Below are positions 1 through 6,225 of a DNA stretch of 19,262 nucleotides, piece after piece. The DNA comes from Acidithiobacillus sp. (GTDB lineage Bacteria > Pseudomonadota > Gammaproteobacteria > Acidithiobacillales > Acidithiobacillaceae). Made by a program: the position numbers and the translations under genes. Positions within the stretch are counted from its first letter, which is position 1, and each line of letters starts with the position of its first letter. The notes below the pieces were generated by a model. It had not been told where the DNA came from. It saw nothing but the letters and a program-made list of their open reading frames with translations, and did not search any database. The stretch covers positions 1 through 19,262 of the forward strand of contig JAPTWR010000181.1 of assembly GCA_028065135.1 (NCBI GenBank), written 5' to 3'.

Positions 1-204
1 CCATCGGGCGGGAACCGCCAATACCGGCGTTTGTCCCCGAGGCGCATACCCGCGCACCCAATGGGCATCTTCCTTGACGGCCGTCTCGTCCCCCCAATAA
101 ATCACCGCTCCCTCTTGGGCCGTTTGCGCGCGCAGGCGGGGATAATCCTGCTCCAACCACTGACGGACTGCTTCTGGATTCTGCTCCAATGCCCTTTTGA
201 CGCA
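1..204 (-). pseudogene. IS630-family transposase fragment (N-terminal part lost, continues past left edge)
   Basis: On the minus strand the frame ending at base 1 reads VKRALEQNPEAVRQWLEQDYP and then, further on, VIYWGDETAVK and RGYAPRGQTPVL. This is the conserved core of IS630/Tc1-mariner transposases: the linker after the helix-turn-helix, then the first catalytic Asp in W-G-D-E-T. The roughly 130 N-terminal residues of the family are absent. Near base 202 the sequence passes, out of frame, into a RecQ-associated exonuclease gene, so the 5' part was lost by deletion or recombination, not by clean insertion. The rest of the transposase presumably lies left of the window. Seen: motif order and open frame. 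Known: IS630 DDE transposases carry this block. Inferred: the copy is dead. Confidence 0.75.
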
Positions 205-698
205 GTAACCAGCCAGTGCCATGCCGCAAGCAGACGAGGATTGGTTTTTTGCAGACATTCAAAGGCCTCGCGCTGATCGGAAAACAGTGTCAAAGTAAGG
301 CGCGCATCCAGTTCGGGATCATTCAGACGACCACGCTCAAGTTGCCCATCCTGATAATGTTTGACCAGATGATGATAAGGATTGCGGGGAAATGCCAGAG
401 GATTGAGCCGTAACGTATCGACTACCGGCAGTTGCAGTAGTTGAAGATTCGGTTTGGCAGCGCGTAAATAAGGTAAATCAAAAGCGATAATGTTGTGCCC
501 CAACGTAAAGGCAGCTCCTACAGAAAGGGCGTCAAGACGGGAAAGGGCCTCATTGAGCGGGCCGTTACGATAGGTGACTGTTTTGCCGGTATCCCCACGA
601 ATACCGGCAAGTTGATGAATGTGCTCATCCGCTTTGCCTACTTCAAGGTCAATGGATAGACACTGTGGTGCAAAGCGGGTTTCTTTATTTTCGTTCAA
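202..698 (-). pseudogene. RecQ-associated DnaQ-like 3'-5' exonuclease domain, truncated
   Basis: The minus-strand frame carries a DnaQ/RNase-H-fold exonuclease domain. Exo I is SIDLEV (D-x-E). Exo II is GHNIIAFDLPYL with its Asp. A later NDPELDARLT block stands where Exo III is expected, with an Asp at the place usually taken by His or Tyr. The spacing and the segment PVVDTLRLNPLAFPRNPYHH resemble the N-terminal nuclease part of some large RecQ-like helicases, from memory. The helicase region is missing: after LLAAWHWLVTA the frame enters IS630 sequence read out of frame and stops at 102-104. The start is uncertain. A TTG at 696-698 lies just before the domain. Open frame continues upstream to 860, but it crosses a 15-bp inverted repeat and shows no family resemblance. 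It could be a stand-alone exonuclease, but the junction makes a broken gene likelier. Confidence 0.6.
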
Positions 699-704
699 GG
701 CGCG

Positions 705-762
705 GCCTAATAAAGTGGTTTTTATAGATTCCAGCTTGATACAACTTACCACTTTATTAGGC
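705..762. repeat. 15-bp perfect inverted repeat with 28-nt spacer
   Basis: GCCTAATAAAGTGGT at 705-719 is matched by its exact reverse complement at 748-762. There is no poly-T tail of terminator type directly after either arm. It lies immediately upstream of the exonuclease remnant. It could be a tiny palindromic mobile element, an IS end scar, or a hairpin in the leader of the old gene. Confidence 0.6.
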
Positions 763-997
763 GAAAGTTTAACTATTTGCATAAGTTGGTTTTTACAGCC
801 TTGATCAAGATGACTGTCATCCATGATGCGCGTGAACAATTGGCCCATGAGATGCAGCAAAAGGAGTCACTTGGTGGTATCTTCATCACAATAATTCCGG
901 GCTGGCCGTCTTTCTTTGCCTTTGTGCAGGGCACGAGGCGTGGCGCATCCCGATTAACGACATCTTTCCGCAAACCAGCAAAAAGGAGCACCATCAC

Positions 998-1252
998 ATG
1001 TTTGGATTTGGAGAAAAACCCCAGGAACAGCAAACTGCCACTTGTCCGTGCTGCCAGACGCCCATGCAGGATATGGGCGCCCATGGCCTTCGCATGGGCG
1101 GTTTAACGGGCTTAGGTGGTGCCGCTTTGGGCATGATCGCTGGTCAGATGGCCGATGATGGCGAGGAAGCCTTCGAGAAGAAGCTCAAGGTACAGGTCTT
1201 TGTCTGCCCCCAGTGCAGCGATATTTCTTTTAAATATCATGGCGGGCTTTGA
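998..1252 (+). CDS. Small zinc-ribbon protein
   Basis: This 84-residue protein has two cysteine pairs that should form one zinc ribbon: C-P-C-C at residues 16-19 and C-P-Q-C at 70-73. Between them is a Gly-rich hydrophobic stretch (about residues 33-51, GGLTGLGGAALGMIAG), then an acidic/Lys-rich part. An AAAAGGAGC ribosome-binding site sits 9-10 nt before the ATG and supports this start. The stop codon TGA lies a few bases before the ATG of the phospholipase D gene and overlaps a possible TTG start of it (TTGA), so the two are probably co-transcribed and coupled. I do not recognise a named family. The glycine-zipper-like middle could touch a membrane, or the zinc ribbon could bind nucleic acid. 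Function unknown. Confidence 0.75.
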   Translation: MFGFGEKPQEQQTATCPCCQTPMQDMGAHGLRMGGLTGLGGAALGMIAGQMADDGEEAFEKKLKVQVFVCPQCSDISFKYHGGL

Positions 1253-1257
1253 TCCAT

Positions 1258-2157
1258 ATGCCGCTCTATATTGAACCCCATGCGGGACCTGCACCCATTG
1301 TGCAGCTGATACGATCAGCCCACCACTCGGTCAATGTCGGGGTCTATTATCTCTCCGACCATCCTATTCTCCGGGCATTGAAAGCCGCCCATGCGCGCGG
1401 TGTGGATGTGCGCGTTATCATTGAGGGTAAGCCTTATGGCATGAAACCCTGGCAGGTGCGTAAGGAAGAACGGGAGATCGAGGCGACGGGTGCCACTTTA
1501 CATCTGGCCCCTTACCGCTTTACCAGTCATGGGGATCACTATGCTTTTCTCCATGAAAAGTTTGTCTGTTCAGGCCATGAATGCGAAATTGGTACGGCGA
1601 ACTTCGATTGGAGCGCATTCGATCGCAATAGGGAGTACCTGTATGTCACGAAAGATCCTGCCGTGGTCAAGGCGGCCAACGCTGTTTTCCATGCAGACTG
1701 GAATAATCGACGGGCTCCGGCCTATGCACATCGCGTTCTGGTTCTTTCTCCGGGCACGTCTGCCGCGCAAATCATCGGTGTCATCCAGCAACCGGGTCCG
1801 ATAGACATCGAAAGCGAGGAAATGGGTCCATATCGCCCGACACTGGAGGCTATTGCCCGAAAAGGTGCTCTGGCCAGAGTCATCCTGCCCGCCAGTATCA
1901 ATGCCCAGGATAAGCAGGATGTAGCCTTCCTGCGCGCGCATGGGGTTCAGGTACGCATGATGCCGGTGAAGCCGGTTTACATGCACGCGAAGACTGTAAT
2001 TTCCGGGAAAGAGGCATTTATAGGCTCCGAGAATTTTACGAAGACTTCACTAGAGACCAATCGGGAAATGGGGCTATTGCTGCATGGTCGTCCGGTGATG
2101 GAACTGCAGATCCAATTCAACCGGGATTGGGCCAGGGCTGGACAGGATGGCATGTAA
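1258..2157 (+). CDS. Phospholipase D / HKD-superfamily protein (cardiolipin synthase-like or nuclease-like)
   Basis: The 299-residue protein has two HKD motifs, as expected for a two-lobed PLD enzyme. The first is H-E-K at residues 99-101 followed by IGTANFD (N115). The second is H-A-K at 243-245 followed by IGSENF (N259). Each is followed by a T/R-N-R-E block, NREYL and NREMG, as in cardiolipin synthases and Nuc-type proteins. The reaction would be phosphodiester hydrolysis or transphosphatidylation through a phosphohistidine. No signal peptide or membrane helix is seen, unlike membrane-anchored ClsA; this favours a cytoplasmic ClsB-like or nuclease-like enzyme. ATG 1258 is chosen. A TTG at 1249 in the same frame overlaps the upstream stop and is an alternative. 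The Shine-Dalgarno is weak, consistent with coupling to the zinc-ribbon gene. The substrate cannot be read. Confidence 0.85.
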   Translation: MPLYIEPHAGPAPIVQLIRSAHHSVNVGVYYLSDHPILRALKAAHARGVDVRVIIEGKPYGMKPWQVRKEEREIEATGATLHLAPYRFTSHGDHYAFLHEKFVCSGHECEIGTANFDWSAFDRNREYLYVTKDPAVVKAANAVFHADWNNRRAPAYAHRVLVLSPGTSAAQIIGVIQQPGPIDIESEEMGPYRPTLEAIARKGALARVILPASINAQDKQDVAFLRAHGVQVRMMPVKPVYMHAKTVISGKEAFIGSENFTKTSLETNREMGLLLHGRPVMELQIQFNRDWARAGQDGM

Positions 2158-2457
2158 ACGTGACATTGCGGTTATCTCATGACTTCGCAGATAACAGCGA
2201 CAGCCATCTGCCCTTGTGCTTGGTGCCGACTGATCCGGCTTCCAACAGCTGTAATCAGCTATCGGTTTGAGCCGGTGGCGTGTTCACTACCATATTGGAT
2301 ATCACGCTCTAAGTGCCTGATTCCCGCGCCACACTGGCGCCATCCTGAACATAGGAACAATGAGGAGTATTAGGGATTGCCAATACACAGATGCACGCAT
2401 AACATATTGTAATTTTTTCTGTATACAATTGATAAAAAAGAGGAAAAAAGCATTTTA
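2158..2457. other. Gene-free stretch between PLD gene and tRNA remnant
   Basis: I see no credible coding sequence on either strand. GTTATCT at 2171-2177 and AGATAAC at 2189-2195 form a 7-bp stem just after the PLD stop; there is no T-tract, so it is a weak terminator candidate at best. From about 2390 the sequence turns strongly A/T-rich, with purine runs such as GATAAAAAAGAGGAAAAAAG directly before the tRNA remnant. Such sequence is common at the ends of integrated elements. Confidence 0.5.
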
Positions 2458-2507
2458 ACCGACTCCTAAGCGGTATGTCGCGCGTTCGACTCACGCTCGG
2501 GGCACCA
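2458..2507 (+). tRNA. 3' remnant of tRNA-Arg(CCT), att-site-like scar
   Basis: The + strand shows the 3' part of a tRNA in correct order: anticodon stem ACCGA/GCGGT (one A-G mismatch) around loop CTCCTAA (2463-2469, anticodon CCT); variable loop ATGTC; T arm GCGCG-TTCGACT-CACGC (one mismatch); acceptor strand TCGGGGC; discriminator A; encoded CCA ending at 2507. The D arm and 5' acceptor strand are absent; A/T-rich DNA stands in their place. This is not a functional tRNA. Integrases that use tRNA genes duplicate exactly such a 3' segment, so it probably marks the far end of an element lying to its left. On the minus strand its ACCG...CGGT stem is followed by T-runs (2432-2450) and might serve as a terminator for the DUF1275 gene. 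Confidence 0.7.
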
Positions 2508-2521
2508 CTCCGACTCAATCC

Positions 2522-3208
2522 CTAATCAGAGCCGACCCTCGTACTTTTCCAGTGGCTTAGCAACGCAATACCAACTAGAAATACCGGCAAAACCATTGCG
2601 AGAACAGGAACCCGGAAAAGAAAAAAAGCAAACAAAATCGCACCAACCAGATATGCAAATAGCGCAGCTAGCTGTTGACGCCAGGCAAAGGGAAGCGGGC
2701 GTTTCTTGCGAAGATTTTCGACAAAAGTAATGACAATGCTGGTCAAGGTATTCGTGAACACGACAGAAGGAACGCCTGCGACATTAATCAGTCTCGCTGC
2801 CACACTTTGCAGGCCCATGCTTAGCGCTGAAGCCATAATCAGGACATAGAGCAATACACCATCACCAGGAAAACCCACAAGCATCCAGACTAAAGCATAA
2901 ATCCCCAAAAAAAAGGTCTCTATGCAGAGAAGTATTCGTAATCCATAGAGATGTTCTTTCCACATGCTCCCGAGTGCGATACCCACTATAAAACCCAGAA
3001 GCGCGGCCAGAGAATGGGTAGCTGAGAGCAGGCGTCCCTGGCCTACGGCAATACCAAACAGAGCCAGATTGCCGGTCATGGCCGAGGTAAAGACCATGTG
3101 GAATTTGAGAAAGGCGACAATGTCTGCTCCGCCAGAGGTGGCTGAGAGAAGGTGCATGGTCCGATCGGATTTCCCCAGGCGTTGGGGCACAGAAGATTGC
3201 TCATTCAT
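2522..3208 (-). CDS. DUF1275 / YoaK-family membrane protein
   Basis: This 228-residue hydrophobic protein has about six membrane segments. It carries hallmarks of the DUF1275 (YoaK) family: ATSGGADIVAF near residues 24-34, FTSAMTGNLALFG near 40-52, and GLQSVAARLINVAGVPSVVF followed by TNTLTSIV in the second half. The family is widespread and poorly characterised; an inner-membrane transport role is often assumed but unproven. Length is normal and the frame is intact. A 96-bp gap separates its ATG from the phospholipase C stop upstream, so it may be the last gene of that transcript. The downstream tRNA remnant lies 14 bp past its stop. No strong Shine-Dalgarno is visible. Confidence 0.88.
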   Translation of the reverse strand: MNEQSSVPQRLGKSDRTMHLLSATSGGADIVAFLKFHMVFTSAMTGNLALFGIAVGQGRLLSATHSLAALLGFIVGIALGSMWKEHLYGLRILLCIETFFLGIYALVWMLVGFPGDGVLLYVLIMASALSMGLQSVAARLINVAGVPSVVFTNTLTSIVITFVENLRKKRPLPFAWRQQLAALFAYLVGAILFAFFLFRVPVLAMVLPVFLVGIALLSHWKSTRVGSD

Positions 3209-3304
3209 AAAATGCAGGTCATCTCAATATTCCCTTAACTTATTGTTCACGGTGCCTCATAGAGTCATCGTAATCAAATCTGGCACGCGGACAGCATACC
3301 CGCA

Positions 3305-5380
3305 TCAAATCAAAACTGGCGCAATATTAGCCGGATCGCTGAAACTCTCATGTCCATTTTCGACATGCCCTGCCATGCGCCACTGGTGCTGAGGGGTGGA
3401 GACGATCAGGTCATACCAATGGCGACTAGACTGCAAGTTCCAGTGCAGTTCCTGAGTTTGTCCTGCCTCCAGTTGAATTTTCCGGGCTGCCTGGCCATAC
3501 ACCGGGTCCGTTACTTCAATGGGCAAGGTATCGGCACCGGCGTTATACAAAAGCACCTGGATATCCCCAGCCTGGGTTCCCTGAGTATCAATGTGCAAAG
3601 TGGATGGACCGGTGCCCGTAATTTTGCGGATATAGCTGTCCGGTCCGTATACCGTGAGTGCCAACTTCTGATCCTTGGGCAGCAGCATCTCATCTTCCAG
3701 TCTGGCCCCTGCTCCCAGGGTGTAATGATGAGGAAGCTCACGACTGCCATCCCAGTAGGCGATGCAGACGACCCCCAAATCAGAAGGATTGTGCATGTGC
3801 AAATGGACACCCTTATGCGTTGCTTCCAGCCGCACTGCGGTGGCATATGCGAGGGCGCGCCGTTTGCGCAAGCCGCTCTCCTGGGGAATGATACTCTCGG
3901 TGTGTTTTGGGACCTCCGGCGCTGGCAAGGTGGATTCGTGATGGACCGTTGCCACATAATTGGCGGTACTGGGCAGGGACACCTTGCGCTCATCGGCGCG
4001 TGAGAAATCAAAGGCCGAAGTCAGATCACCGCACACCGCCCGTCGCCAAGGGGCGATGTTGGGTTCACTGACGCCGAAGCGTCTTTCAATAAAGCGAATG
4101 ACTGAGGTGTGGTCGAAAACTTCAGAACACACATATCCCCCCTTACTCCAGGGCGAGATGACCGTCATGGGCGTCCGGGGACCCAGACCGTAGGGCAACT
4201 GATCCGCACTGTAGAGTACTGGCCAGTCAGGGTTGATATGATTATGGACCATACCTTCCGTACTGACGGTCGATTTCCCCGGGCGCACCGGGGTCGGGGG
4301 CTGCGGTGGCGTGACATGGTCAAAGAAGCCATCGTTTTCGTCATAATCCAACAGGACCACCGTCTTGCCCCAGACCTCTGGATTGCTGGTCAGGGCATCC
4401 AGCACCCGGGCAATGTAAATGGCGCCATAGGCGGGCGGATAGGAGGGGTGTTCCGAGTAGCCAGCCGGGGTGACAATCCACGAAACTTGAGGAAGACGAT
4501 TATGCTGAACATCTGCCCGAAGACGGGCCAATCCTCCACCTGCCATGCCGCGTTGATGCAGTTCATCACTGGTGGATGCATCGGCAAAAGGTTTGAACCA
4601 TGCCAGGGCATTATCTCCAAAATTACCTTTAAATGGGTCTTGATAAGTTCCATCATCCGAATCTCGCCCCTCTTGGTAAACAAACCAGGAAATGCCCGCC
4701 TCTTGCAAACGTTCTGCGTAAGTCGTCCAGGTAAACGGCTTCAGCTTCCGCTCACGTTTATTCAGCGGGTTATAATCCCAAGTGTTGTCATCAATGAAAG
4801 GCCCGCCCTGTTGACCTTCAGGATCAATGGTACCGGTAAATAACATGCTGCGGTTAGGACTCGTAGGGCCAGGAATAGACGCAAAATAATGGTCACAAAT
4901 GGTAAAATGATCGGCCAGCGCATAATGAAAAGGGATGTCCTGGCGTTGGAAATAACCCATGGTCATGTCGGTCTTGTTGAGTGGCCAGGCATTCATCAGG
5001 CCCCCTGCAATGGCTCCGTGCTGAGACGCCCAGCTATGGTCCAGGTCCTGAAGGAATTGCGCGGAAGTTTTCCGGGTATTGAAATGAAAAGGCAGAATGG
5101 GCCGGGTCGGGTCGTCCATGCGTCCCTGAAACCAGACGGGTTTACCGTCGGGTAACTGCAGCGGAAAGCGGTCATTATAGCCGCGTACTCCACTCAGATG
5201 TCCAAAGTAATGATCAAAAGATCGGTTTTCCTGCATGAAGACCACAATATGTTCCACATCTTCCAGGGTCCCGGAACGGCCCAGGGCAGGCAGCATGGCG
5301 GCACGGGCTACCGAACTGCCCAGAAAAGCGGTGAGCGTGGCACCAGCCACCAGGCTTTTTAAAAAATCGCGACGTCTCAT
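3305..5380 (-). CDS. Tat-exported phospholipase C / acid phosphatase-type phosphoesterase (PF04185)
   Basis: This 691-residue enzyme starts with a twin-arginine signal (RRRDFLKSL, residues 2-10; hydrophobic core to about 22; A-R-A cleavage near 27), so it should fold before export. The phosphoesterase domain shows family motifs: QENRSFDHYFG (50-60), GPTSPNRSMLFTG (171-183), SEHPSYPP (309-316) and the metal-site block DYDENDGFFDH (345-355). The C-terminal ~200 residues resemble the beta-sandwich repeats (DUF756) that follow the catalytic part in bacterial non-haemolytic phospholipases C. It would cleave phosphocholine-type lipids or other phosphodiesters in the periplasm or outside the cell. 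The start codon overlaps the Sel1-gene stop as ATGA, with GAGGAG at 5389-5394, 8 nt upstream; translation is probably coupled. The exact substrate is not readable. Confidence 0.9.
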   Translation of the reverse strand: MRRRDFLKSLVAGATLTAFLGSSVARAAMLPALGRSGTLEDVEHIVVFMQENRSFDHYFGHLSGVRGYNDRFPLQLPDGKPVWFQGRMDDPTRPILPFHFNTRKTSAQFLQDLDHSWASQHGAIAGGLMNAWPLNKTDMTMGYFQRQDIPFHYALADHFTICDHYFASIPGPTSPNRSMLFTGTIDPEGQQGGPFIDDNTWDYNPLNKRERKLKPFTWTTYAERLQEAGISWFVYQEGRDSDDGTYQDPFKGNFGDNALAWFKPFADASTSDELHQRGMAGGGLARLRADVQHNRLPQVSWIVTPAGYSEHPSYPPAYGAIYIARVLDALTSNPEVWGKTVVLLDYDENDGFFDHVTPPQPPTPVRPGKSTVSTEGMVHNHINPDWPVLYSADQLPYGLGPRTPMTVISPWSKGGYVCSEVFDHTSVIRFIERRFGVSEPNIAPWRRAVCGDLTSAFDFSRADERKVSLPSTANYVATVHHESTLPAPEVPKHTESIIPQESGLRKRRALAYATAVRLEATHKGVHLHMHNPSDLGVVCIAYWDGSRELPHHYTLGAGARLEDEMLLPKDQKLALTVYGPDSYIRKITGTGPSTLHIDTQGTQAGDIQVLLYNAGADTLPIEVTDPVYGQAARKIQLEAGQTQELHWNLQSSRHWYDLIVSTPQHQWRMAGHVENGHESFSDPANIAPVLI

Positions 5381-6144
5381 GTATTTTTCTCCTCAAGATG
5401 TTGAAGGGCAGCGGCCGCTGGCGGATAGTGCCAAGCCAAAGCGTGTGCAAAATAACGCGCTGCCAATGCGCGATTGGCATGAACCCCATGCCCGTAGAGA
5501 TAGGCAATACCGAGGTCATAGGCGGCAGCGCCCACGTGCTCAGCATCCAGTTGTTTCAGCAGAGCGAGGCTGCGCCCTTCATACCAGGCCGCCTTGGTCG
5601 GATTTTTCGGCATGAGTCTGCCCGCTGCATAGGTTTTGCCTAACCAGAAGTCGGCATTGACTACTTGCGGAACCATCAGACCTTGTCGAAACCAGAAAGC
5701 CGCCCGTTGGGGATTGCGGGTCACGCCCCAGCCATTGAGATAGGCATTGGCTACCTGACGCTGGGCAAAACGATCTCCCGCCTCAGCGGCCTGCAGATAC
5801 CAGTGAAAAGCGGTCTGGGAGTTTGCGGAAACGCCCAAACCGGCCTGATACAAATGACCCAGCGTGTCAGCGGCCCAGAAATCGTCCTTGTCCGCCGCCG
5901 CTTTTTTGAGGAGGGGTACCGCCTGGGTATAAGCAGAATGATTCAGCAGATGGACGATGGGTGCATCCGCCTTGCGGATGGCCCGGGCATGGGACAGATA
6001 GGCATCAGCAACCGCGCCCGGATTGGCGGGGTTGCTCATGGCAATCGTGGAAGTATTGTCGGCTTGTGCCGCATCGGCAAAAAGTGACAGTGTCAGCAAA
6101 GCAGCACTCGCCAAAATAAACTGCAAAATGGGTTGTCGCATCAT
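5377..6144 (-). CDS. Sel1-repeat (TPR-like) periplasmic protein
   Basis: The 255-residue protein begins with a Sec signal peptide (hydrophobic residues 6-22, likely cleavage at AQA near 28). It then has Sel1-like repeats: LGHLYQAGLGV...AFHWYLQAAEAGD (95-124), VANAYLNGWGV...AAFWFRQG (131-155), WLGKTYAAGRL (167-177) and LGIAYLYGHGV...AARYFAHAL (211-236). Sel1 repeats are helical scaffolds that bind other proteins. Its stop overlaps the phospholipase C start (ATGA), so it may act as a partner, chaperone or regulator of that enzyme. Two ATGs stand in tandem at the start; GAGG five nt before 6144 supports the first. Upstream, 81 bp with a perfect hairpin separate it from the interrupted TonB receptor gene. 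Confidence 0.85.
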   Translation of the reverse strand: MMRQPILQFILASAALLTLSLFADAAQADNTSTIAMSNPANPGAVADAYLSHARAIRKADAPIVHLLNHSAYTQAVPLLKKAAADKDDFWAADTLGHLYQAGLGVSANSQTAFHWYLQAAEAGDRFAQRQVANAYLNGWGVTRNPQRAAFWFRQGLMVPQVVNADFWLGKTYAAGRLMPKNPTKAAWYEGRSLALLKQLDAEHVGAAAYDLGIAYLYGHGVHANRALAARYFAHALAWHYPPAAAALQHLEEKNT

Positions 6145-6165
6145 GAAATCCTCATGTTTTCAAAG

Positions 6166-6183
6166 GTGGGCCAGCAGGCCCAC
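6166..6183 (-). terminator. GC-rich hairpin between TonB receptor 1 and the Sel1 gene
   Basis: On the minus strand GTGGGCC, a TGCT tetraloop and GGCCCAC form a perfect 7-bp, GC-rich stem. It is followed only by CTTTG, not a full T-tract. It lies 43 nt after the receptor stop and 21 nt before the Sel1 start. It could be a weak or partial terminator, or an mRNA-stabilising hairpin that sets receptor versus Sel1/PLC expression. Confidence 0.5.
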
Positions 6184-6225
6184 TCGCACTTCTCTATTCA
6201 GCGTCCTGCGTTCACCTCTTCAAGT

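Noticed and set aside
705..762. Integron attC site or CRISPR repeat as explanation of the inverted repeat
   Set aside because: No GTTRRRY/RYYYAAC core sites and no repeated unit with spacers are present; only one palindrome is seen.
777..1106. 109-codon plus-strand frame upstream of the zinc-ribbon gene
   Set aside because: It overlaps the zinc-ribbon gene in another frame, and its translation looks random; the overlapping gene has a clear ribosome site and paired cysteines.
2309..2518. 69-codon minus-strand frame over the tRNA remnant
   Set aside because: It reads through tRNA-derived and A/T-rich DNA, has no ribosome site and no family resemblance.
4109..4843. 244-codon plus-strand frame inside the phospholipase C gene
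   Set aside because: It is a shadow of a strongly supported minus-strand gene with catalytic motifs.
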